DNA of 64,000 nucleotides. It comes from Peribacillus cavernae. Its GTDB lineage: Bacteria > Bacillota > Bacilli > Bacillales > DSM-1321. The translations under genes and the position numbers were made by a program. Numbering within the stretch: the first letter of the stretch is position 1; the number at the start of each line of letters is the position of its first letter. The stretch covers positions 1-64,000 of the forward strand of contig NZ_RYZZ01000005.1 of NCBI RefSeq assembly GCF_003989135.1. The letters run 5' to 3'. Under the pieces are notes generated by a model. The model was not told the origin of the DNA, searched no databases, and saw only the letters and a list, made by a program, of their open reading frames with translations. Positions 42,784 to 50,970 of this stretch are shown here, one piece after another.

Positions 42784-44320
42784 TTATCTCAAAAGTTGTA
42801 ATACTCCTTGAGGCATTTGATTAGATTGAGCCAACATTGCTTGTGCTGCTTGACCAAGAATTGAATTCTTAGTTTGGTTCATCATTTCTTTCGCCATCGT
42901 GCGAACATTTACTTTCATAAATGACTAGACTATATCTTCACCCTCTAGCAATCTAGTAGGGGTCGGGCACTTCGGATTCACAATGCTGATGTACATTGTT
43001 TCACCTATGGATTTCATCACCATAGCTTTCGCCTTAGATGGTCTATCCTAGTCGTTGAACCTTCTCCACTCTTTCGAGACAGGAGCTTGGCTGCTGATTG
43101 CCCAATCTTTTCTTTTTTCACGACCATCACGCTTGTCGTTTCCAACTACGTTGTGGCAAGAAAAGCTCTAAGGGGTTTCCAGCAATTCACCCGATAATAC
43201 TCACTAGCCGTTACCAGCTAGGACGACTGTGCTTGTTACTGCTTTTTTAAGCAGCTAAAGCATAATCTACATCACGAACACGTGATTCTGCAGCAGTTAA
43301 GTTTTCAGAAGAAGTGCTTAGGTTGTTAATTGTATGCTCTAAACGGTTTTGGTAAGCACCAAATTTAGAACGTTCAGCCGATACTGATTTAATTGCATTA
43401 TCGAATGCTTTAATTGCAGTTTCAGCATTACCTTGTGTCAATACTCCTCCTGTTGAAACAGCAGCAGGGTCAACTTTAAGGGTATTAAGCGCAACACCAG
43501 TTGCAGTACCAGATTGTGCAACAGCTACTGCTGCTCCACTAGTAGCAGCTCCAAATGCAGCTGCCGCTCCTGGAGTACCACCATCAGTTACTGTATAAGA
43601 AAATGCACTATTGCTAGTCATAGTAATGTTATTTCCGTTATTTGAAAAAGTAACTCCTTGGGATGATTGGAAAGCTGAGTTTAAATCGGAAACTAACTTA
43701 TCCATTTTACCAGTATAATCCTCATTAAGAGCAAGTGTATTATCTCCAATTTGAATCGTACCTGTAGTAGTTGCAAAATTTGGTGCAATAGTTTTTGTTA
43801 CTGTAGCAGACCCACCAGTACCCATATTTGCTGTTCCCATGGCAGTTAATTGAATATCCATAGTTTGACCATCATTAGCTCCAATATGCATTTTTAAAGT
43901 TTGGCTACTACCTAATAGTTTTGTTGTATTAAACTCAGTTTGTGTTGAAATACGGTCAACTTCTTCTAAAAGTTGATTTACCTCTTTTTGAATTTCTTTT
44001 CTATCATCTAGTGTTGCAGTATCATTCGATGCTTGAACAGCTAATTCACGAGTACGTTGAAGAATATCATGCGTTTCATTTAAAGCACCTTCAGCAGTTT
44101 GAAGTAAAGAGATGCCATCTTGAGCATTTTTAGAAGCTTGGTCTAATCCACGAATCTGTCCACGCATTTTTTCAGAGATTGCTAGACCAGCTGCATCATC
44201 TCCAGCTTTGTTAATACGAAGACCTGAAGCTAGTTTCTCCATTGATTTAGATTGCTGTGTTGAAGCACTATTCAACTGACGATGTGTGTTAAGCGCTGCG
44301 ATATTGTGATTAATACGCAT
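42784..44320 (-). CDS. hag: flagellin, interrupted by a group I intron
   Basis: Exon 1 is 43265-44320 (352 residues: MRINHNIAALNTHRQLNSAS through the variable core to TAAESRVRDVD). Read without splicing, it ends five codons later at a stop (43247), so the conserved C-terminal helix would be missing. Exon 2, 42784-42897, supplies it: MAKEMMNQTKNSILGQAAQA followed by MLAQSNQMPQGVLQLLR. Joined at Asp352-Met, the product is a normal 389-residue flagellin. A sigma-D-type promoter and a CsrA-type hairpin lie upstream, and csrA-fliW are next to it, as in B. subtilis. It is the bulk protein of the flagellar filament. A three-nucleotide shift of both splice sites (DVDY|AKEMM) would also keep the frame. 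Confidence 0.88.
42898..43264 (-). ncRNA. group I intron 1 in hag (about 367 nt)
   Basis: Conserved core on the minus strand: CTAGCTGGTAACGGCTAG, GTGAATTGCTGGAA, GCAATCAGCAGCCAAGCTCC, GTTCAACGACTAG (R, near 43049-43060), AAGATATAGTCTAG (S, near 42925-42939) and a P9-like hairpin CATTTA...TAAATG. The proposed 5' site follows a T (exon) and the 3' site follows a G (intron), as group I rules ask. There is no room for a homing endonuclease gene. Group I introns in flagellin genes are known from thermophilic Bacillaceae. Confidence 0.85.
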
Positions 44321-44348
44321 TAGTTTTTTCCTCCTTGATTTTCGATTC

Positions 44349-44362
44349 CCACATCCATGTGG
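44349..44362 (-). promoter_or_regulatory. CsrA-type hairpin in the hag leader
   Basis: CCACATGGATGTGG folds with GGA in the loop, the standard CsrA site, about 30 nt upstream of hag; a second GGA lies in the AAGGAGG ribosome site. In B. subtilis CsrA blocks hag translation at two such sites unless FliW holds it. Confidence 0.75.
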
Positions 44363-44423
44363 TTATTGTTTGAACAGCTATAAAGTCGGCCGCCTTTATT
44401 CACTATTCAGCATTACAATAGTA

Positions 44424-44449
44424 ATATCGACTTTTCAAGGAGTTACTTA
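44424..44449 (-). promoter_or_regulatory. sigma-D-type promoter of hag
   Basis: TAAG (44449-44446), a 14-nt spacer and GTCGATAT (44431-44424), one mismatch each from TAAA and GCCGATAT. The leader would be about 95-100 nt. Confidence 0.7.
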
Positions 44450-44472
44450 ATAGAGGAATATAACTTTTTCAC

Positions 44473-44706
44473 TTATTTTTTGGATTGGAAGAACGAGTTT
44501 AGACTGTCAATTGCATTACTTTCAATTTTCACAGCTTCACTATTCTCATGCTGGATGGATAAATAGATTTCTTTCCGATGTATCTCAATATTTTTAGGTG
44601 CTTTAATACCCAATTTGATTTGTTCACCATCTACAGCCAGGACAGTCAGTTCAATGTCATCACCAATCATGATCGATTCATTTAGCTTTCTTGTTAGTAC
44701 AAGCAT
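44473..44706 (-). CDS. csrA: carbon storage regulator CsrA
   Basis: A 77-residue RNA-binding dimer. [20 protein letters not shown] is the canonical first strand, and the RNA-contact arginine lies in IEIHRKEIY. It represses hag translation and is itself bound by FliW. It overlaps the fliW stop (TAATG) and precedes hag. Confidence 0.95.
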   Translation of the reverse strand: MLVLTRKLNESIMIGDDIELTVLAVDGEQIKLGIKAPKNIEIHRKEIYLSIQHENSEAVKIESNAIDSLNSFFQSKK

Positions 44707-45155
44707 TATTTTACCTCCTGTTGCTGACGGGCTGGAGGTTCGACAATAATATGCCTTGAAGTATAATTGCTGTTATTTATAATGTACTGTTTGCCCTGTT
44801 TGTTTTTTTGATTAATGATTATTGGAGCTTGCAAGTTAGCTGTTGTTTTATTAAATGGCTCTTTCACTGTCAAAATCACAAAGACTGCTACATCCTTTTC
44901 AGTTTGAATCTTCAATGATTCTTTTACTTCTTGCGACAAATCAAATTCATAATCCGTAAATAAGCTAAACGGATCCGTAATAATGAAAGCAACTTCCTTA
45001 GTTGCAATTGATTGCAGTACATTTAAAGGGGTATCCTCCAGCGGCAGTATGTAAAATTCCTTTTCGTCTAAAAAGCCCGGAATACCTGCATTAAACTTAA
45101 TAATTTCTTCAACATTGATTTCTTGCTCACCATGAAATTTTGTCTGTATTTTCAT
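44706..45155 (-). CDS. fliW: flagellar assembly factor FliW
   Basis: A 149-residue beta-barrel protein ([40 protein letters not shown]). It binds either flagellin or CsrA: when flagellin leaves the cell, FliW captures CsrA and hag translation resumes. The gene set fliW-csrA-hag is the complete switch. Confidence 0.95.
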   Translation of the reverse strand: MKIQTKFHGEQEINVEEIIKFNAGIPGFLDEKEFYILPLEDTPLNVLQSIATKEVAFIITDPFSLFTDYEFDLSQEVKESLKIQTEKDVAVFVILTVKEPFNKTTANLQAPIIINQKNKQGKQYIINNSNYTSRHIIVEPPARQQQEVK

Positions 45156-45168
45156 CTAGGATCACCAC

Positions 45169-45744
45169 TTATTCGTTGTTTTCCGGAAATAGATTGATAA
45201 AATCGATAACCAGTCTGTTCTTTTCTAAAACTTCTATACTGGTTTTTCCCGGGGTATATTCATGTATTGGTTTTCTAATTTCTGCGTCGATAATCGGTTT
45301 TTGCGGTTTAACGTTGATGTTGACCTTAGCGGGTTCATATTTAGTTTTCACACTGAAATGGGATGGAATCCAGCCTATGTTAAATGGGATCATAGGCTTT
45401 TCACTGTTTTCCTTTGCCTGTGTTGCAAGTGGATTTCCACCGTTTTCAATCTTCATTAATTCATTCCCTTGGGCGGCCCTTCTTTCAAGTCCTTTTAACC
45501 AATCCTGATAGCCGTTTTGAGCAAATTCTTCAATCCTTCTCCCAATGCTTTTCAAATCCATATCTTCACGGGCTTTTGTTTGGTCGATTGTCAGCTTTCC
45601 CGGAACCGTTTCAATTTCTAATACAGCGTGTGGCTGTTGGATGGATTGTTCAGCATGCGGCTGATCAATCTCCTGTATTGGCTTATCAATTTGCAGGCCT
45701 GTCCGAATGAAGTTCGATTGAAGCCTGATTTGCGGAAGTTGCAT
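45169..45744 (-). CDS. yviE: YviE-like protein (DUF6470)
   Basis: A 191-residue protein with an N-terminus MQLPQIRLQSNFIRTGLQID and a beta-rich C-terminal part. Conserved in flagellar clusters of Bacillus between flgL and fliW; the function is unknown. It has no signal peptide. Confidence 0.85.
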   Translation of the reverse strand: MQLPQIRLQSNFIRTGLQIDKPIQEIDQPHAEQSIQQPHAVLEIETVPGKLTIDQTKAREDMDLKSIGRRIEEFAQNGYQDWLKGLERRAAQGNELMKIENGGNPLATQAKENSEKPMIPFNIGWIPSHFSVKTKYEPAKVNINVKPQKPIIDAEIRKPIHEYTPGKTSIEVLEKNRLVIDFINLFPENNE

Positions 45745-45767
45745 TTATTTCACCTCACTATAAAAAT

Positions 45768-45792
45768 AAAGCTATCCATAAAAGATAGCTTT
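45768..45792 (-). terminator. hairpin between flgL and yviE
   Basis: AAAGCTATC and GATAGCTTT form a 9-bp stem overlapping the flgL stop. It may act as a partial terminator or mRNA end that sets apart the levels of flgL and the genes after it. Confidence 0.6.
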
Positions 45793-46654
45793 ATCTCAAA
45801 AAGTCCACTAAACTCGGTTGAATGATTCTGGAACCGACGCTTAGTGCTGCACGGTGTACACTTTCCTGGGTTGTTAATTCCATGATCACTTTTTCAACAT
45901 CAATATCTTCGTTGTCAGAGAGAATGCGAGTGGAGAAAACCTCTTGCTGGGAAAGTCGGTCTTCCATAAGGTCTACCCTGTTTTGTTTGGCACCAATTTG
46001 TGCCCGGGCCGAAAGGAAATTGTCGATGTTGCTGTCAATTGTATCGAGCATATCGCCGATGCCGGATTCATTGTTCTCCAGTTTAGTAACTAATTGTTGA
46101 ATGTCTCCATTAGCACCAAGCATATCGCCAAAGAGTTTCTCTCCTGATGTATTCACTTGAATTTTAATTCCGGAGAATACTTCAAGATTAATCTCACCAG
46201 AATCGAAGACTCCGCTTTCTGACGGCCGGACATTGGTTTTCTGGCCGTTAAAAATATATTGTCCACCCACTTGTGTATCGCCGATATCCTGCAGATGTTC
46301 TTTTAATTGTTTGATCTCTTCGGCAATGCTCTTTCGCTGATCGCCTTCCAGTGTGCCGTTATTGGCTTGGACGGTCAGTTCGCGGATACGCTGTAGGGCA
46401 AGTATGCCTTTATCCAGTGCATCATCGGTGCTGTCGACCCAGTTTTTCACTTCGCCGATGTTCCGTGTGTATTGTTCAATACGATTTAGATCGGTACGGT
46501 AGTTCATCCCCATCATTGCCGATACCGGATCATCAGATGGCTTGGTGAATTTTTTCTGGGTGGATAACTGGTCCTGGAGCTTCCCCATTCTGTTATAGCT
46601 GTTGCTCAGGTTGCGGAGCATGTTATTTGATAGCATCGATTGCGTAACACGCAT
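45791..46654 (-). CDS. flgL: flagellar hook-filament junction protein FlgL
   Basis: A 287-residue flagellin-like protein (MRVTQSMLSNNMLRNLSNSY; C-terminal VEKVIMELTTQESVHRAALS). It joins the filament to FlgK on the hook and is exported by the flagellar type III system. It follows flgK by 12 nt. Confidence 0.95.
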   Translation of the reverse strand: MRVTQSMLSNNMLRNLSNSYNRMGKLQDQLSTQKKFTKPSDDPVSAMMGMNYRTDLNRIEQYTRNIGEVKNWVDSTDDALDKGILALQRIRELTVQANNGTLEGDQRKSIAEEIKQLKEHLQDIGDTQVGGQYIFNGQKTNVRPSESGVFDSGEINLEVFSGIKIQVNTSGEKLFGDMLGANGDIQQLVTKLENNESGIGDMLDTIDSNIDNFLSARAQIGAKQNRVDLMEDRLSQQEVFSTRILSDNEDIDVEKVIMELTTQESVHRAALSVGSRIIQPSLVDFLR

Positions 46655-46666
46655 TCATTTCACTCC

Positions 46667-48253
46667 TTATCGTCCGACAACGCCCATGCCGTTAATGATT
46701 TTATCTAGCATCTCATCAATCACTGTGATATTTCTTGCCGAGGCATTATAGGCATGCTGGAATTTGATCATGTTCGTCATTTCTTCATCCAGGGAAACGG
46801 CGCTTACGGATTCACGACTTTTATTGACTGAATCAGCTAAAATGGCTGAGTTGCTGTTGTTTTTCTGAGCACTTTGAGAGTCGACACCGAGCTTGCCAAT
46901 GATGCCTGAATAGAAAGAGTCTAAATTTCCGGTTAAACCATCTGGCAGTACAAAATTTTTCGTTGGGTTACTGCCCGGAATCGGTTTGCCGACAGATTCA
47001 TAAGCAGTAAAATTTCTTTTTTTCAAATCAGCCAAAATTTGCGCATTGCCATTATCTCCTGAGGCTCCGCTGCTCAATCCTGCAGCAATAAGTTCCGGCT
47101 TATCAAGTATTGCTTGATTCATCGCTATCGTTTTTGCAGCGTTCCCTGTTGTGAATGAAAAAAACGGCAATCCTGATTTTCCTGTTCCTCCAAGTGAGTA
47201 TCCCTGGCTATGAACGTAATTAAACTCATTTGCAAACGCTTCGGTCATTTTATTCAGGTTGTCGATCATCGCAGGGAAATGCCCCTTATTTCCATCTGTT
47301 GATTTGTAGCCGTAGCTTTCGATTAATCCAGCCAGTTGGCCGGAAAAATTTATTCCTGGTATAGGAGGGCCATTTTGGAGTTTTACTTCTGTTACTACTC
47401 CATCAGCTTTTACTACTTCAAGTTCATTCGTTCCGATACTTCCAGTAGTTTTATCAACTGATATCAGATTTCTGGGCGGGTCATAAGAAGTTCCATCTTC
47501 CTGGACAACTTCGATATTATATAACCCCTCGGCCATTGATTTGACGTTTCCATATTCTGCAGGGATCACATTTGTTACTTTTACATTGATTAAAGAAGAC
47601 AAGTTATCGACTAGCAAATCTCTTTCATCGTAGAGATCGTTTGGCAGATACCCATGCGGCTCGACTTTAGCAATCTGCTTGTTAATGTTGTTGATTTGCG
47701 AAACAAGCGCATTGATCTCTTTTGTTTTTACGTCTATTTCACTGCCGATATCATCCTGCACCCGGTTAAGCGAGTTATAGTAATAATTGAGTGTATCCGC
47801 CACCATTTGTCCGGATGCTGCCACCACATCACGGGCACCGGAGTTTTCTGTATGGCTCGAAAGGTCCTGCAAGGATTTCCAAAACTTCTCCAATGTTGCA
47901 TGCAAACCGCTGTCGGTAGGCTCATTCATAATCTCTTCCATCTTCGTCAGAGATTCGCTAAGTGTTCCATAATAACCAATTTTGTTATTTTCATTACGAT
48001 ATTGCGTGTCCAGGAAGCTTTCCCTGATTCGCTGTACCGACCCGGCTTCGACACCTGTTCCCGTTTGGCCGGGAAGGTAAGGGCTGTTCATGCCGATTGT
48101 AGGGTACGGAGTTGTTTGGGTAAAATTAACCCGCTGCCGCGAATATCCCGGTGTATTTGCATTGGAAATATTATGTCCCGTCGTATATAAAGCACTTTGC
48201 TGGGTAAACATCCCGCGCCGTGCTGTCTCTAGTCCCATGAAGGTTGAACGCAT
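46667..48253 (-). CDS. flgK: flagellar hook-filament junction protein FlgK
   Basis: A 528-residue protein with the conserved N-terminus (STFMGLETARRGMFTQQSAL, TTGHNISNANTPGYSRQRVN) and C-terminus (SLDEEMTNMIKFQHAYNASA) that form the D0/D1 coiled coil. It caps the hook before FlgL and flagellin are added. The middle is variable. In order flgM-flgN-flgK-flgL. Confidence 0.95.
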   Translation of the reverse strand: MRSTFMGLETARRGMFTQQSALYTTGHNISNANTPGYSRQRVNFTQTTPYPTIGMNSPYLPGQTGTGVEAGSVQRIRESFLDTQYRNENNKIGYYGTLSESLTKMEEIMNEPTDSGLHATLEKFWKSLQDLSSHTENSGARDVVAASGQMVADTLNYYYNSLNRVQDDIGSEIDVKTKEINALVSQINNINKQIAKVEPHGYLPNDLYDERDLLVDNLSSLINVKVTNVIPAEYGNVKSMAEGLYNIEVVQEDGTSYDPPRNLISVDKTTGSIGTNELEVVKADGVVTEVKLQNGPPIPGINFSGQLAGLIESYGYKSTDGNKGHFPAMIDNLNKMTEAFANEFNYVHSQGYSLGGTGKSGLPFFSFTTGNAAKTIAMNQAILDKPELIAAGLSSGASGDNGNAQILADLKKRNFTAYESVGKPIPGSNPTKNFVLPDGLTGNLDSFYSGIIGKLGVDSQSAQKNNSNSAILADSVNKSRESVSAVSLDEEMTNMIKFQHAYNASARNITVIDEMLDKIINGMGVVGR

Positions 48254-48363
48254 ACTAGTTCCTCCGTTCGAAAAATGTTAGCGCCTCCTGTTTGCCCCGA
48301 TAGTTTCCGCAAAAGGATTGGACTATGAATCCGAGCTCTAGCAAAGCGTTTATTTTTTATTGC

Positions 48364-48852
48364 CTAAGCTCTTGAATCAAACATACTGTTCGAGCCTTGC
48401 TGCTTCTGCCGGGCAGGTTTCTCGTAGTTGAACGGCTGGTTTTGCGGCCGTAGCATGTCCAATGTGATGTTGACGAATTGCAGTGATTGATAGACCAACT
48501 GCTGATTTAACAAATTTTGCTCTTTTAATTTCCCTGCTTCTTCGATAAGTTCATCTTTCAATCTATTTAAAGCTTCCGCGTCAGTTGGTGATGATAATTC
48601 TATGACTCTTGTAATCGACGATGGATCTGCTTGCTGACCTTTGTTTAGCAAGAAGGCTGTTACAGCTTTTTGCCTTTCTTTTTCCGTCGTCTCGATCGCT
48701 TTTATATGTGCTTGCTCGTCCATCAGCAGCTGGTTGAGGGCTTCGGTGTCTCCTTGCTTGACGATTTCCGTTTTTCTGTTTGCTAGTCCATTGAGGCTTT
48801 TATGAAGTGTGAGCAGTTTTTCAAGTGAAATACGTATTTGTTCGGCGGGCAT
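48364..48852 (-). CDS. flgN: flagellar chaperone FlgN
   Basis: A 162-residue helical protein (ISLEKLLTLHKSLNGLANRK) that binds FlgK and FlgL in the cytosol for export. The start at 48852 follows GGAGGGGG; an upstream in-frame start at 48927 would overlap the flgM stop and add an unlikely Gly-rich segment. YvyG in B. subtilis. Confidence 0.85.
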   Translation of the reverse strand: MPAEQIRISLEKLLTLHKSLNGLANRKTEIVKQGDTEALNQLLMDEQAHIKAIETTEKERQKAVTAFLLNKGQQADPSSITRVIELSSPTDAEALNRLKDELIEEAGKLKEQNLLNQQLVYQSLQFVNITLDMLRPQNQPFNYEKPARQKQQGSNSMFDSRA

Positions 48853-48927
48853 TCCGTTACCCCCTCCTGGTTCGGTACCATATGAATGGACGGTTACTCC
48901 TTTTTGGATAACCGCCCGTTCTTTCAA

Positions 48928-49188
48928 TTATTTTTTAAAATAAAAATCGATAATGCTTTTGGCTGTTTCGCGCGAATTCACTTTATAGTTGCCGTTCTCA
49001 AGCTGGATCTTCAATTCGTCGACCTTGGCCTGCCGTTGTGCAGGAATTTGCGACTGCTGCAGTTCTTTTGCGGTTGAGGAAATTTCAAGCTTATCAGTTT
49101 TCTTTTCGACCGCTTTCGTATTTTCAACTTTGTTGTATTGGCGATTGTAAGGGTTAACCCCTGAAGAACCAATGTTATTAATTTTCAT
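48928..49188 (-). CDS. flgM: anti-sigma-D factor FlgM
   Basis: An 86-residue, largely disordered protein with KINNIGSSGVNPYNRQYNKV at the start and the sigma-binding helices near the end (ETAKSIIDFYFKK). It holds sigma-D inactive until the hook is finished. A strong sigma-D-type promoter lies upstream. Confidence 0.92.
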   Translation of the reverse strand: MKINNIGSSGVNPYNRQYNKVENTKAVEKKTDKLEISSTAKELQQSQIPAQRQAKVDELKIQLENGNYKVNSRETAKSIIDFYFKK

Positions 49189-49231
49189 TTTGCAACCCTC
49201 TCTTTCGACCGAATGACCTTCACTGTTTATT

Positions 49232-49258
49232 ATATCGGTTGTGAATCAATTACTTTTA
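49232..49258 (-). promoter_or_regulatory. sigma-D-type promoter of flgM
   Basis: TAAA (49258-49255), a 15-nt spacer and ACCGATAT (49239-49232), nearly the full consensus. It should drive flgM-flgN-flgK-flgL and following genes. Confidence 0.85.
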
Positions 49259-49375
49259 TTTTTAGGTAATTTTTTTAATTAACAAGTTTTGCATGAAATT
49301 TGTCGATGCAGGGGCTTTTATACTATTTCGGAGTATGGCTGAACATTTATGGATGTTCAATGTGCATGAAAAAAA

Positions 49376-49392
49376 GTATGGAATACCCATAC
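49376..49392. terminator. short terminator between yvyF and flgM
   Basis: GTATGG/CCATAC with flanking A7 and T6 tracts. It could stop transcripts coming from yvyF before the flgM promoter. Confidence 0.6.
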
Positions 49393-49532
49393 AGCTTTTT
49401 TATTTGACTTTTTCAAGTAAGTTCATAGGTCTTTTTCTCTGTTTCTTCGAATTCACTTGAATGATATGATGCATACCAATATAAATCTATTACTTTTAAA
49501 ACTAATTATTCATCTGAAGAGGTGTGATTACC

Positions 49533-49640
49533 GCGAAAGCTCTTCATTTAAGCGAAAATATCGATAATTAAGCGATAACAACCATGATTTAAGCGAAAAA
49601 AAAGATAATCAAGCGAAAACTGTTCACATTTAAGCGAAAG
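49533..49640. repeat. array of six GCGAAA repeats at 19-21-bp spacing
   Basis: Core ATTTAAGCGAAAA or near variants; AAGCG begins at 49550, 49570, 49591, 49611 and 49632, with a partial GCGAAA at 49533. Unit-to-unit spacers of 8-9 nt differ in sequence. Lies in the 600-nt gap between flgM and yvyF; nothing else but the terminator and flgM promoter is seen in that gap. Confidence 0.85.
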
Positions 49641-49788
49641 GCTAAATTCTTAGACTATACACTAGGTTTTTTGATGAGTCACAACGAAACTATTGTACCT
49701 TATATTACCAAACGGTTTTTTGCAAAACAATAATCTGCTGCATTACATCCTTCAATTGTTTTATCTGCCTCACCATTCCCTAAGACAG

Positions 49789-50199
49789 CTAGCTTTTATG
49801 CGTAAAATACGTAGTCCTTTTTTCCTTTATTTCAATTTCGCGGCGGCGTGCTTCTTCCTGTTCATGCAAATTTAACTCAGAACGCAGGCTTGTGCTACAA
49901 CTATTGCATAATCTGCCTTCGCGGGTAAGGGTTCCGCATTGCTCGCATAGTACTCCAAGGTTTGGGAATTGCGAGGTCCGTAGTTTCCCAGTTTTCACAA
50001 ATTTAATGATTAAACTCTCATCGACACCGGTTGCCTCGACAACCTGCGATATCATCGCCATCCGGTTTTCCCGTTTCCTGATATATTGGTAAACTGTGTC
50101 GAATTTCTTTTCTTCTTCTTTATAACAAGCATCGCACACATCACGGAATTTTGTTTTCGCGAACAGTGCATCGCAATTCGGACAGTTGGTTAATTCCAT
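49789..50199 (-). CDS. yvyF: flagellar operon protein YvyF
   Basis: A 136-residue protein of the TIGR03826 type. It has two zinc-finger-like pairs at the N-terminus (CPNC, CDAC), a MerR-like helix segment (MISQVVEATGVDESLIIKFV) and another four cysteines later (CEQC, CNSC). It lies between comFC and flgM as in B. subtilis. Function unknown. Confidence 0.88.
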   Translation of the reverse strand: MELTNCPNCDALFAKTKFRDVCDACYKEEEKKFDTVYQYIRKRENRMAMISQVVEATGVDESLIIKFVKTGKLRTSQFPNLGVLCEQCGTLTREGRLCNSCSTSLRSELNLHEQEEARRREIEIKEKRTTYFTHKS

Positions 50200-50268
50200 T
50201 TGCTATTCCCCCTCTTATAGTCATTATATCGAACATAGAGCAGAGGAAATGAAGGGTTATTTTGAAAA

Positions 50269-50970
50269 TTAGCGTGCAAGTGTCAAGGAGGTGATTTCTG
50301 TTGCACCTGATTGTTTAAGTGCTTTGGCCGCATGTCTCAAGGTGGAACCTGTAGTATAAATGTCATCAATTAAGAGGATCTTTTTTCCGTCAACTAATTT
50401 TGTATCTTTCACCTGGAAAACTTGAGCCAGGCTGATCCGCTCTTTTCTTGATTTCTTCGATTGCTTTTCAGTATGGATACGCAATAAGGCATCAAAGGTT
50501 TCCAAAGTCGCTGTTGCGGCTATTGCTTCGGCCTGATTGAACCCGCGCTCTTTTAACCGTTCATCGCTAAGAGGGATAGGGATCACTAAATCAAAATGGT
50601 CATCCCGCAATTTTTCCTTAACGAATGGAGCGAACACCTCGGCAAGCGCATAATCACCGCGATATTTAAATTTGGCGATTACTTCTTTTAAAAAATCATT
50701 ATAGTGGAAAATAGAGGTATTCTTCTCCAAATACCCGCTCCATTCTTTGTCATTCTCCCACCTGACACAATCCAAACAAAGCGGACCCTGTCGATATTTA
50801 TCATGGAGAACCCGCGAACAATACTGACATGCTTCACCGGTAATCAACGAAAGCTTGCCATTGCAATCTTCACAAACCTTCTCATCCTCCGTGCCCGTCC
50901 ATATGCTTTTCCAGGTAAAAGGAGATTGAATTTCCTCATCGCAAATGATGCAATTTCTCCGCTTAAACAT
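50269..50970 (-). CDS. comFC: competence protein ComFC
   Basis: A 233-residue protein. An N-terminal four-cysteine zinc finger (CIIC, CEDC) and a second set (CQYC, CLDC) are followed by a phosphoribosyltransferase fold with the PRPP motif ILLIDDIYTTGST. It helps DNA uptake together with ComFA. ATG 50970 overlaps the comFA stop by 8 nt. In B. subtilis comFB sits between the two; here it is absent. Confidence 0.9.
   Translation of the reverse strand: MFKRRNCIICDEEIQSPFTWKSIWTGTEDEKVCEDCNGKLSLITGEACQYCSRVLHDKYRQGPLCLDCVRWENDKEWSGYLEKNTSIFHYNDFLKEVIAKFKYRGDYALAEVFAPFVKEKLRDDHFDLVIPIPLSDERLKERGFNQAEAIAATATLETFDALLRIHTEKQSKKSRKERISLAQVFQVKDTKLVDGKKILLIDDIYTTGSTLRHAAKALKQSGATEITSLTLAR

Noticed and set aside
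42288-42824. Plus-strand open frames across the intron/exon 3 region
   Set aside because: They are reverse translations of the group I intron core and flagellin exon; similar false frames occur over the relic at 39969-40193.
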